A stretch of DNA of 64,000 bases, taken from contig NZ_JOHY01000057.1 in assembly GCF_000721495.1 (NCBI RefSeq), positions 1 to 64,000 of the forward strand, read 5' to 3'. The stretch is from Streptomyces sp. NRRL F-5123 (GTDB taxonomy: Bacteria > Actinomycetota > Actinomycetes > Streptomycetales > Streptomycetaceae). The position numbers and the translations under genes are program-made. Below the pieces are notes generated by a model, which searched no databases, was not told the DNA's origin, and worked only from the letters and a program-made list of their open reading frames with translations. Positions 47,945 to 57,700 of the stretch are shown in pieces (the stretch's first letter is position 1; each line of letters opens with the position of its first letter).

Positions 47945-48919
47945 TCAGACCCACCCGCGGCGTACGACCTCCATCCCGGCCTGGAAACGGGTCTCGGCCC
48001 CCGTCTCCGCCATCATCTTGTGGATGTGGCGGTGGACCGTCCGCACACTCCAGCCGAGCGTCCGGGCGATCGTCTCGTCGGTGGCCCCGGTGGCGAGCAA
48101 GCCCAGGAGCTCCCCGGCGATGGCGGGTTGATCGGTCTCGCCGTCGGCCTGCTTGAGCCGGTTGAAGGAGACCGCCCGATCCCAGATCGCCTCGAAGAGC
48201 GCGCTGAAGGCGTCGAGCATGGAGGAGGGCCGCACGAGGTAGGCCGCGTCGGCCACCGCTCGCCGTGAGATCGGGATCAACGCGAGCTGGTCGTCGCAGA
48301 GCACCATCTTCATCGGCACGTGCGCGGAGACCCGTGCGCGCTCGCCGTGCTGGATGCGCCGCCAGACGTCGTCGAGGCGACCCGGAATCTCGAGGGCCGA
48401 CGGATGGTAGACGACGCGGTACACCAGGCAGCGCTGCTCGGCCTGGCTGAACTGCTCGGGGTTGCCGGCCACCGGGTGGTCGAGATAGGGCGGCATGTCG
48501 AGCGCCCGGATCTGGCGTTGCGCGGTGCGCTGGAGCCGGATGACGGCGTTCTGCACATTGACCGCGCCGTCGACGATCTCGATCAGCGAGGCAGGATCGG
48601 GCGTGTCCCGGTCGAGCGCTGCCTGCTCGGTCGCGAGTTGCTGCGCGTGTGCCCGCAACTGCATGAGTTCCCGCTGCCGTTCCGCGATGAGCGCGTTCGC
48701 TGCGGCATCGGGAGGTACGGCGACGTACTGGACGGGACTGACGGGCAGCCTGGTGGCCAGACCGCGCTCGACCAGCCGCCCCAGAATCCGGGTCGTCTGG
48801 CCCCGCGGCAGTGCGATGTCGGCCGCAAGGGTCTCGGCCTCACTCCTGCCTCGCCGCACCAGGGCCTCGTACGCCAGTGCGTCGACGCCCGAGATGCCGA
48901 CCGCCTCCCACATGCTCAC
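47945..48919 (-). CDS. TrmB/LuxR-type transcriptional regulator 1
   Basis: This 324-residue regulator has an N-terminal TrmB-like winged helix (YEALVRRGRSEAETLAADIALPRGQTTRILGRL), a middle phospholipase-D-like sensor region and a C-terminal LuxR helix-turn-helix (GATDETIARTLGWSVRTVHRHIHKMM). It starts with GTG at 48917-48919, or ATG two codons on. It is divergent from a sedolisin gene, with repeated TGACA motifs in the gap, so it probably controls that gene and itself. A paralogue sits by the second sedolisin. Confidence 0.88.
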   Translation of the reverse strand: MSMWEAVGISGVDALAYEALVRRGRSEAETLAADIALPRGQTTRILGRLVERGLATRLPVSPVQYVAVPPDAAANALIAERQRELMQLRAHAQQLATEQAALDRDTPDPASLIEIVDGAVNVQNAVIRLQRTAQRQIRALDMPPYLDHPVAGNPEQFSQAEQRCLVYRVVYHPSALEIPGRLDDVWRRIQHGERARVSAHVPMKMVLCDDQLALIPISRRAVADAAYLVRPSSMLDAFSALFEAIWDRAVSFNRLKQADGETDQPAIAGELLGLLATGATDETIARTLGWSVRTVHRHIHKMMAETGAETRFQAGMEVVRRGWV

Positions 48920-48941
48920 CCCGCGTCAGTGCACGTCAGAA

Positions 48942-49043
48942 ACCTGACACATGACAGGAATCCGCACCCGGAAATGATTGTCGGCCGAGTCTACCGTCTG
49001 ACAGGATCCCGCCAACCCCCCTGACGTGACCGATACCTGACAC
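48942..49043. promoter_or_regulatory. Divergent promoter with repeated operator-like motifs
   Basis: ACCTGACAC occurs at 48942-48950 and 49035-49043. The related (A/C)TGACAGGA occurs at 48951-48959 and 48998-49006. Four copies in about 100 bases between a regulator and a protease gene suggest an operator array. Confidence 0.5.
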
Positions 49044-49058
49044 GCCGTGGGATTTGAG

Positions 49059-52000
49059 ATGGGAGCCCGTGCACACATGCGTTCACGAACTCGACGACGC
49101 AGACGGACGACACACCCGTCGCTCCGCTCATCGACAGCGGCTCTGGTGATGATCCTCACAGCCGCGACCGCGGTGGTCCTGCCGACCACCGCCCACGCTG
49201 CCGACGGCACCGCTGCCGGAACGGCCCCGCCCGCAGCCGCGACGGCACCGCCGCCACCCACCCGTGCGACGGCACGGCCCACGCCTGGCAAGTTCGCCGT
49301 GCCGGCAGGATGCAACGTCGGCCATGACACCGGCCGGGGTGACGACGGCAACGACGTCCCGTACGCACGCTGCCTCGCCGACGGTATGGCCGACGCGCAG
49401 GGCCGCCTCGTACAGCAGGACGACGAGCCGCTGCCGACCTCGCTCGGCCCCGCCGACATCCAGCAGGCGTACAACCTGCCGTCGGGCGGCGACGGCCGCA
49501 CGGTCGCCATCGTCGACGCGTTCGGCTACGACGGCGCGGAGTCCGATCTGGCCGTCTTCCGCGCCCACTACGGGCTTTCCCTCTGTACGACGGAGAACGG
49601 CTGCTTCACCAAGGTCGACCAGCGCGGCGGAACGGACTACCCGGCCGAGAACCCCGACTGGTCGATCGAGACGGCGCTCGACCTCGACGCGGTCTCCGCG
49701 GCTTGCCCCGGCTGCCACATCCTGCTGGTGCAGGCGGACAACAACGGCTCGCCGAACCTCGGGCAGGCGGTCGACACCGCGGCCCGCCTGGGCGCCGTGG
49801 CCATCTCGAACTCGTACGGAGTGGACGGCGAGTTCCCGTACGAGTCGTACTACGACCACTACTACGACCACCCGGGCGTCGCCGTGACGGTCTCGAGTGG
49901 CGACTCCGGCCATGTGCAGAGCTATCCCGCGACCGACCCCGACGTCATAGCCGTCGGCGGTACGACCCTGAACAGGGACGCGTCCTCGCCACGCGGGTGG
50001 ACCGAGACCGCCTGGTGGAGCGGGGGCAGCGGCTGCTCGCTGTACGAGCCCGCGCCCGACTTCCAGCAGGACATCACGACCGGGTGCGCCGGCAACCGGG
50101 CGACCGCCGACGTCGCCGCCGACGCCGACTCGGAAAGCGGCCTCGCGGTCTACAACACCCTCGGCCAGGACGGCTGGGCGCAGTGGGGCGGCACCTCCCT
50201 GGCCTCACCGCTGGTCGCCGCGATGTACGCGCTCGCCGGCCCGGCGGTGCCCGGCACCTACCCGGCGGACTACGTCTACCGCAAGAACGCGTCGCTCAAC
50301 GACGTGACCGACGGCAGCAACGACTCCTGCGGCGGCATCTCGTGCACCGCCGGTCCCGGCTGGGACGGCCCCACCGGCGTCGGAACCCCGAACGGCGTCT
50401 CCGCGCTCACGCTCGGCCCGTCCGCCGACGTCACGGGCAAGGTCACCGCGGCCAACAAGGCGCTCCCCGGCGCCACGGTCACCCTCACGGGCCCCGACGG
50501 CTACGCCTTCCACGGCGTCACCGACGCACACGGCCGCTACGACGTCGCAGTCGCCGCGGGCACCTACCGGATGACGGTCTCCGACTTCGGGTACGACGGC
50601 GACACCCTCGACGGGGTGACCGTCACGGCGGGCGCCGGCGTCAGCCGCTCCGTCGATCTGAGGAAGCTGCAGACCCGCGCCGTGAGCGGCACGGTCCGCG
50701 ATGCCTCGGGGCAGGGCTGGCCGATCTACGCCAAGATCACCGTCAAGGACGATCCGGACGGCGCCGTCTTCACCGACCCGGTCACCGGGCGGTACAGCCT
50801 GCAACTGCCGGTGGGGGCGTCGTACACACTGAGCGCGACGCCGGTCGACATGCCCGGCTACAACAGCGCGACGGGCACGGTCGACCTCGCTGCCGGATCC
50901 GGCACGGTCACCCGCGACATCGGGCTCCACATCGACGCCTCGACCTGCACCGCCGCCGGCTACGCCTACACCTACGACGGCGCCGGCACCGACTTCCAGG
51001 GCTGGTCGGCCGCGCAGGACGGCTGGTCGGTCACCGACGACGCCGGCCAGGGCAAGCAGTGGGTCTTCGACGATCTCGGTCAGAAGGGCAACCTGACCGG
51101 TGCGAGCGGCCAGTTCGCGATCCTCGACGACTGGTACCACCCGGCCGCCCACGACAGCAGCCTGGTGACCCCCCTGCTCGACTTCACCCACCAGACGAAC
51201 CCCCAGATCGGCCTCAGCACTTACTACAGCGACCTCGGGTTCGGCAACCAGACCGGCTACATCGATCTCAGCCTCGACGGCGGCACCACCTGGCAGACGC
51301 TCTGGACGACACCGCGCACGACGTTCCAGGCGAGCTTCGCCATGCCCGTTCCGCAGGCGGCCGGAAAGGCGAACGTCAAGGTCCGCTTCCGGTTCGTCGG
51401 GCAGTGGGACAACTACTGGGAGCTCGACAACGTCTTCGTGGGCTCGCGCTCGTGCACAGCCCTGGCGGGCGGCCTCGTCACCGGCCAGGTCACGGACGCG
51501 AACACCGGTGCCCCGCTGACGGGCGCCGAGGTCTCGATGCCCGGTGGCACTCCCGCCGTCAGCCGGACCACGAACGACGACCCGGCACTCGGCGACGGCT
51601 TCTACTGGTTCTTCGCTCCCGGTACCGACGGCCGGCCGACGACCGCGGCCGGTCGCCACTACACCACGGCCACGGCCACGGTCACCCCCCGGGCCCACGC
51701 GGCCGTCGACCAGGACTGGGCGCTGAAGGCCGGACAGGTGACGGCCGGACCGGCATCGATCTCGGTGCGCTCCGGCAAGGGCTCCTCGACGACGTCGCAG
51801 ACGAACACCCTGACGCTGACCAACTCCGGCACGCAGCCGGCGACGGTGACCGTCGTCGAGCAGGACGGCGGCTTCACTCCTCCGGGCGGAAAGCACCAGG
51901 ACACCTCGCCCGGAGCGCCGCTGAAGCGGACGAAGGTGGCGGCGTCGCCGCGTCCCTTCGGCCCCCGGCACGCGGCTGAAGCAGGGCCGCTGCCGCCGAT

Positions 52001-53075
52001 GGAGGCCGAGGTCAACCCGGCCTGGTCGGACCTGCCGAACTACCCCACTCCGATCATGGACAACGTCGTGGCGGAGCACGACGGGATCGTCTACTCGGTG
52101 AGCGGCTGGAGTGACTCGGGAGTCACGGCCGACGGAGCCGCGTACGACCCGTCCGCCGGGACGTGGCGGGCGATCACCCCCCTGCCGCAAGCACGCGAGA
52201 ACGCCATGGGCGGGTTCGTCAACGGGAAGCTGTACGTCGCCGGCGGCTGGGACCCGCAGGGCAACCCGATGTCGACGACGTACGTCTACGACCCGGCCAA
52301 GGACTCCTGGTCGCGGGTGGCGGACCTGCCGGCGCCGGCAACGGACGCGGCCGCCGCCGTGGTGGGCGGCCGCCTCTACGTCGTCGGGGGCTGCTCCACC
52401 GCCCTCTGTGACACCGCGTCGTCCGTCTACCGGTACGACCCGCGAACGAACGTCTGGACGCGGCTGGCCGACTACCCGCAGGACGAGGTGCTGCTCGGCT
52501 GCGCGGCATCGGGCGACGGTCTGGTCTGCGCCGGCGGCATCGGGCCGGTGACGGACGAAGCGTCCGACTCGGCGTACCAGTACGCCGCCGGGTCCGACAC
52601 CTGGAAGCGCGTGACCGACATGCCGAATCCCACCTGGGGAATGGGCTACACGGGCGCCGGAGGAAAGCTGCAGATCGTCGGCGGCATCGTCACCTACGAC
52701 TCCACCAACCAGGCGGAGGAGTACGACCCCACCACGGGTGTGTGGTCGGCACTGCCCAATGCGACGTACGCGGTCTTCCGCGGCGGCGCGGCCTGCGGTC
52801 TGACACGCGTCGGCGGCGGGTACTCCTCCTCCATGGCAACGCCGTACGCCGAGGTGCTGCCGGGGCAGGAGGGGTGTGTCACCGGCTCGGACGTCGGATG
52901 GCTCTCGACCTCGCAGACCAAGGTCACCGTCCCGGCCGGCCGGACAGTGACCGTCCAGGTGCGTACGGATGCCTCCGCGACGTCCACCCCGGGCACGTAC
53001 CAGGCCCGGCTGGCATTCGTCACCGACACGCCCTACACCGTCCCGCCGGTGAACGTGGCACTCACGACCCGGTGA
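49059..53075 (+). CDS. Secreted sedolisin-like (S53) peptidase with regulatory and kelch-repeat domains, 1
   Basis: This protein of about 1338 residues has a signal peptide (ALVMILTAATAVVLPTTAHA). The sedolisin domain's acid triad is complete: Glu204 and Asp208 in SIETALDLD, Asp282 in SSGDSG and Ser380 in GGTSLASP. The usual large activation propeptide of the family is not evident. Next come two carboxypeptidase-regulatory-like folds, a MAM-like beta domain, another regulatory fold and kelch repeats (YVAGGWDPQG, YVVGGCST). It probably digests extracellular protein in acid conditions while binding a surface. In-frame starts at 49047 and 49077 are possible. Its last 230 bases are duplicated at 59309-59540. 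Confidence 0.88.
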   Translation: MGARAHMRSRTRRRRRTTHPSLRSSTAALVMILTAATAVVLPTTAHAADGTAAGTAPPAAATAPPPPTRATARPTPGKFAVPAGCNVGHDTGRGDDGNDVPYARCLADGMADAQGRLVQQDDEPLPTSLGPADIQQAYNLPSGGDGRTVAIVDAFGYDGAESDLAVFRAHYGLSLCTTENGCFTKVDQRGGTDYPAENPDWSIETALDLDAVSAACPGCHILLVQADNNGSPNLGQAVDTAARLGAVAISNSYGVDGEFPYESYYDHYYDHPGVAVTVSSGDSGHVQSYPATDPDVIAVGGTTLNRDASSPRGWTETAWWSGGSGCSLYEPAPDFQQDITTGCAGNRATADVAADADSESGLAVYNTLGQDGWAQWGGTSLASPLVAAMYALAGPAVPGTYPADYVYRKNASLNDVTDGSNDSCGGISCTAGPGWDGPTGVGTPNGVSALTLGPSADVTGKVTAANKALPGATVTLTGPDGYAFHGVTDAHGRYDVAVAAGTYRMTVSDFGYDGDTLDGVTVTAGAGVSRSVDLRKLQTRAVSGTVRDASGQGWPIYAKITVKDDPDGAVFTDPVTGRYSLQLPVGASYTLSATPVDMPGYNSATGTVDLAAGSGTVTRDIGLHIDASTCTAAGYAYTYDGAGTDFQGWSAAQDGWSVTDDAGQGKQWVFDDLGQKGNLTGASGQFAILDDWYHPAAHDSSLVTPLLDFTHQTNPQIGLSTYYSDLGFGNQTGYIDLSLDGGTTWQTLWTTPRTTFQASFAMPVPQAAGKANVKVRFRFVGQWDNYWELDNVFVGSRSCTALAGGLVTGQVTDANTGAPLTGAEVSMPGGTPAVSRTTNDDPALGDGFYWFFAPGTDGRPTTAAGRHYTTATATVTPRAHAAVDQDWALKAGQVTAGPASISVRSGKGSSTTSQTNTLTLTNSGTQPATVTVVEQDGGFTPPGGKHQDTSPGAPLKRTKVAASPRPFGPRHAAEAGPLPPMEAEVNPAWSDLPNYPTPIMDNVVAEHDGIVYSVSGWSDSGVTADGAAYDPSAGTWRAITPLPQARENAMGGFVNGKLYVAGGWDPQGNPMSTTYVYDPAKDSWSRVADLPAPATDAAAAVVGGRLYVVGGCSTALCDTASSVYRYDPRTNVWTRLADYPQDEVLLGCAASGDGLVCAGGIGPVTDEASDSAYQYAAGSDTWKRVTDMPNPTWGMGYTGAGGKLQIVGGIVTYDSTNQAEEYDPTTGVWSALPNATYAVFRGGAACGLTRVGGGYSSSMATPYAEVLPGQEGCVTGSDVGWLSTSQTKVTVPAGRTVTVQVRTDASATSTPGTYQARLAFVTDTPYTVPPVNVALTTR

Positions 53076-53116
53076 GGTGAACCCAGCGGTGCCGGGTCGG
53101 CCGGGGCTACCCGGCG
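52844..53116 (+). repeat. 273-bp direct repeat, copy 1
   Basis: The end of sedolisin gene 1 and its downstream flank align without gaps to 59309-59581. This copy lacks the right arm of the hairpin present at copy 2. Confidence 0.85.
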
Positions 53117-53651
53117 CAACACGCCGTGATCGGCTTGACGGCAGCGGCATTGCCTCCAGGGCAGCCCGCTCACCATCAGGCCACAGCTTCGGCCGACCCG
53201 TCCGCGCCACCCCACCCGGCCTGCCGTGCTGAACAGGTCGTGGCGCCGCCGGCCGGCGCCCTGCCGCTCCCATCCCCCGGGGCGGCAGGGCAGCCGGCGG
53301 GCGGGAGCGAATCGCCACGGCCGGACGAAGCTTTGAACTGCTGGTTCGCACGAGATGCGGCCGGCCAACCGCTTGCATCCCGGGAGAGGCGAACGCGCGG
53401 CTGACGAAGGCGACCCTCAGGCCGCGCGCACCGGTGCGGCTCCAAGGCCCTGGTACGCCGGGCGTCGAGCCGGTCGGAGACCTCGTCGAGCCGGTCCGGC
53501 CCCCGGGGCCGCCCAGGCCCTGCCGGCAGCTTGCAGCGTCGCCGGTGCGGCGAGTGCGTCAGCGGTGATGTCCCGGCGCCTCGCGGTCGGTCTGTAACAA
53601 CGCCGCCAGCCCCCCGACACCGAGCGCAGGCAGGATGGAGCGCGCGGGGCG
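53076..53651. other. Intergenic region, no gene recognised
   Basis: The first 41 bases are part of the 273-bp repeat. Beyond it I see no credible coding frame, repeat or RNA. The promoter of regulator 2 should be near 53600. Confidence 0.55.
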
Positions 53652-53666
53652 GTGGAACGGAAAGGC

Positions 53667-54704
53667 ATGCGCGTGCTTGAAGTACTCGGGCTGGACGAAT
53701 CGCAGGAGAACGCGTACTTCGCGCTGCTGGACGGGCCGCCACTGGGTCTGGACGAGCTGCACGGCAGGACCGGAATCGAAGTGGACTCCCTCAAGGGCGC
53801 GTTGACCCGGTTGGAGGACCGCGGGCTGCTCTCCCGGCTGACCGGCGACCGCACCCGCTGGACCGTGCTACCGCCGGAACACGCCATCGAGGTGCTGCTG
53901 CTGGCGCAGGAGCGGGACATCAGGAAGGTGCGGACACTGACCCAGTGGCTCGGCGAGAAGCACCGCAAGGGCCGGGGCGACAACAACGCGGCCGCCCTGG
54001 TCGAGGTGATCAACGGCCCCGAGGCGGTGGCGCGTTGCGGCCAGCAGCTCTTCAACAGCGCGGAGCGTGAGATCAGGGGCATCGACGCACCGCCCTACGC
54101 GCAGGCCAGGGACGGCTCCATGGTGAACTCCCATGCGCACATGGCCGAGCGGGGTGTGCGCAGCCGCTTCGTCTACGGCCGGGACAACCTGACGCTGGAA
54201 GGCACCATAGGCCGGCTGGAGCGGGACCTCGCCGACGGCGAGGAGGCCCGTATCCTGCCGCATGCGCCCATGAAGATCATCCTGGCCGACGACCAGGCCG
54301 GACTGATCCCGCTGGTAGCCACGCCCGAGGTGCTCGACTCGTGCATCCTGGTGCGCCCTTCCGCGCTGCTCGATGCGCTCTCCGCGCTGTTCGAGACGCT
54401 GTGGCAGCAGGCCCAGCCGTATGTGCCCGACGGGCTTCTGGCCGCGGGGGAGGCCGACGGCGGCCCGACCCAGGACGAGCTGCGCATCCTGTCGCTGCTC
54501 GCCGTCGGGCTCTCGGACGACGCGATCGCCCGCCAACTGGGCATCGGGCTGCGGACGGTGCAGCGCCGCGTGCAGGCGCTGCTGGTCCGGCTCGGCGCGG
54601 GCAGCCGCTTCCAGGCCGGTGTACTGGCCGCCGACCGCGGGTGGTGGCGTCCACCGCACCGGCCGGCAGCCGGTGCGGTGGACGCGGCGGGGCCGCGGGT
54701 CTGA
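53667..54704 (+). CDS. TrmB/LuxR-type transcriptional regulator 2
   Basis: This 345-residue paralogue of the regulator at 47945-48919 has the same parts: a TrmB-like winged helix (ELHGRTGIEVDSLKGALTRL), a sensor region (REIRGIDAPPYA, AHMAERGVRSRFVYG) and a LuxR helix (LSDDAIARQLGIGLRTVQRRV). The start was set at ATG 53667 to match regulator 1; GTG 53652 is possible. It is convergent with sedolisin gene 2 and lies between both protease genes. Confidence 0.87.
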   Translation: MRVLEVLGLDESQENAYFALLDGPPLGLDELHGRTGIEVDSLKGALTRLEDRGLLSRLTGDRTRWTVLPPEHAIEVLLLAQERDIRKVRTLTQWLGEKHRKGRGDNNAAALVEVINGPEAVARCGQQLFNSAEREIRGIDAPPYAQARDGSMVNSHAHMAERGVRSRFVYGRDNLTLEGTIGRLERDLADGEEARILPHAPMKIILADDQAGLIPLVATPEVLDSCILVRPSALLDALSALFETLWQQAQPYVPDGLLAAGEADGGPTQDELRILSLLAVGLSDDAIARQLGIGLRTVQRRVQALLVRLGAGSRFQAGVLAADRGWWRPPHRPAAGAVDAAGPRV

Positions 54705-54727
54705 GCCGAACCCCGCGGCCCCACCGG

Positions 54728-57700
54728 TCACTTCGGTGCGAGCGCCGACAGTGCGAAGTCGGCCGTGACCGCGCCTCCTCTGATCAGCCTGAGCGTTCGG
54801 GTGGACGGACGGTAGCCGTCGGCCGCCACGATGACCGTCAGCGTGCCGTCGGAGACCGGCCGCCACAGCCGGTAGTGGCCCTGCGCGTCGGTGGTCACGG
54901 TGGTGTCGCCGTTCATGGTGTCGACCTCCACCACGGCACCGGCCAGCGGCACCGCCCCGTTCTGCGTCGTACCGGTCACCGTGCCCGACAGCTCGCCCCA
55001 CCCGGCCGGCGCGGTCACCGACATGGTGATCGGCACCGTCAGCGAGGCGTACGGCGTGTCGCTGTCGATGACCAGGTTGGCCCGGTGGTCGCCGTAGTCG
55101 GCCGCGCCCATGGCGCCGGCGTCCAGGGCCACCTTGACGGTGGTGGACGCGCCGCCCTTGAGGGTCACGGTCGTGGCGCTCTCCGACAGCCAGGGCACGT
55201 CGGCGTGCGGCGCGTCCCAGCCGGTCAGTTCGAGCGCGCTGTCCATGACGAAGCCGTCGGCGCCCTTCCCGCCGGTGAGGTACCAGCCGGGGGCGGCCTG
55301 GCCGAGCATCTGCGGCAGCGGCAGCGGCAGCGGGGTGAGCTCCGACCAGGAGTCGGACCCGGGGTCGTACGCGAACGTCCGGCTGGTCACGACGCCGGAG
55401 CTGAGCTGTGATCCGCCGGCGACCAGCAGCCGGCCGTTCGCACTGGTTCCGGCCCCGCCCCAGAAGTCCACCGGGGCGTCGGCCACCTGCTTCCACTCGC
55501 CGGTGGACGCGTCGAGCCGGTAGGTCTCCGGGGTGTCCTGCGCGGCCCCGCCGTCCGGTTCGTACGCGCCGCCGGCGCAGGTCAGCGAACCCTCCACGGT
55601 GCCGCACGCCGGGTAGGAGACCGGTAGAGGGTAGGACTTGCCCACCGACCACGTGCCGGTGGCCGGATGGTAGACCTGCACGTCGGTGGTGCCGCAGCCG
55701 ATCTGGATGTCGCAGCCGCCGATGACGTACAGGCTGTCGCCGGCCACCCCGTAGCCCGAACCGCCGTAGCCCAGGGGGGCGTCGGGGATCTGGGACCAGG
55801 TGTCGGACGCCGGGTCGTAGACCTCGCCGCCACGGATGCCGCGGCCCGCCTCGTCACGGCCGCCCACGACGTAGAGCTTGCCGCGGATGAACCCGTAGGC
55901 GGGAGCGGCCCGCTTGGTGACCGGGGCGGCCAACTGGTGCCAGCTCGCGGTGCTCTGGTCGTAGGACCAGAAGTCCTTCGACCACGCCCCGCTGCCGTCG
56001 ACGCCGAGGCCCGCGTAGAGTACCCCGCCGTTCACGGCCGCGACACCGCTGAAGGTCGTGTGCGGCAGGTTGGTGAGCGACTGCCACGACTGGCCGGAAC
56101 CGGTCGCCGCCGCTCGGACACCGGTGCCCGCGGCGGACGCCGCGGCGGCCTGGGCCAGCGCCGTGTTCGGCGTGATCGAGGTCGGCGCGGTCACCGCGTG
56201 CGAGGCGCCGGCCGGTGCGGCACCGGCGCCGACACCCTGCTCGCCGAGCGAGAAGGTGACCGGGGAACCGCCGGTGTTGGTCAGCTTCACGCTCACCGTC
56301 TTGCTGTTCCCCCAGGCGACGGACGCCGCAAGGGCGTTCACCGAGGTCGCCAGCCGTGCGGGATGCAGCGCGAAGTCCGCCCATGTGGCCTTGTCCGCGC
56401 CCACGTTGACCTTGGACGTGACCGCGGGGTAGCCGAAGCCGGCCAGATCCGCGGTGAAGGACTGCTTCCCGGTCAGACCGGAGAACAGCCAGTAGACGCC
56501 GTCGCCGACCGCCGGGTCGCCGGGCGAGACCACGGCCTTCGTGCTGTCCGCGGGCGCCGCGACGCTGGTGACGGCCGCCCCGGGCACGCCCGAGCCGGTG
56601 TTGGCGTCGGTGACGTGGCCGACGAGCAGCCCGCCGGGCAGCGCCTCCAGCTTGCGGGTGCCGACGGCGATGTCGTCGATCTGCCAGATACCGGTCAGGC
56701 TGCCGGTGAAGTGGAAGCGGACCTGCACCGACGCGGCGCCCGCGTAGGCGTCGAGCGGCACGCTCTGGTGGGAAGGACCGGGCAGCACGTCGTCGTGGTG
56801 CCACACCGTCGTCCAGTCGGCACCTCCGTCGGTGCTGACGTCCACGTCGGCGACGGCGCCGTCGAGGCGGTAGGTGTAGGGCAGGGCGCTCTCGAAGTCC
56901 AGTTCCGGGGTCTTCTCGGCACTGAAGTCGTATACGGGACTGATGAGTTCGGTGTCGACCGGAGCCCAGCCGAGGGCGAAGTCGTCCACGCCGGCGAAGC
57001 GACCGGAACCGCCGGTCTGGTTCCCGCGGTTGAGGGAGTCGTCGAACTGCCAGCCGCCGGCCGGGGTGTTGTTCTTCACCGTCCAGCCGCTCGGCGTGCT
57101 CGCGGTGTCGAAGCTCTGCTGCCCACCGCCGTGGTAGGTGATGTCGTACCCCGCGGGCAGCACGCCGTAGGTACTCATCTGCGGGATGAGGTCCACGCCG
57201 GACAGCGGGCCGGTGCCCACACCGACCTGCTGGGTGACCGGCTGGTAGCCGGGCACGAGCGGGGTGGCGTGCACGGTGTAGTCGCGGTTCATCGGGACCG
57301 TCAGGCTGTACGCGCCGGACGCCGGGTCGCTGTACGTCTCACCGGGGACACCGTCCAGGGTGATCCTGGAGTAGACGCCCCAGTGGTGCGCGCTGTCCTT
57401 CACGTTGCCCGACACGGTCTGTGTGGGCACCGCCGTCAGCGCGACGTCCTTCGTCAGGTCGGTGCCGTCCGGCAGGTCGAGGGTGCCGAGGTCGAGGTCG
57501 GCGTAGCCGAAGGCGCCGACTGTGACCGGATAGGACCCGGCCGGGACGCTGACTCGGTAACTGCCGTCCTTGGCAGTGGTGGTGTGGTAGTAACCGATGT
57601 CGACCGCGGCTCCCGCGACCGGCTTGCCGGTGTCCACGTCGGTCACGGTGCCGTGCACGGTCGCGTGCGGGCCCGGCTTGAAGGCCGCCGTGCCGTCGGG

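Noticed and set aside
50205..53378. 1057-codon minus-strand frame opposite sedolisin gene 1
   Set aside because: The plus frame has a signal peptide, a complete sedolisin site and kelch repeats, so the opposite frame is not real.
53076..53651. Short frames between sedolisin 1 and regulator 2
   Set aside because: They have no ribosome site, no domain and low-complexity composition.
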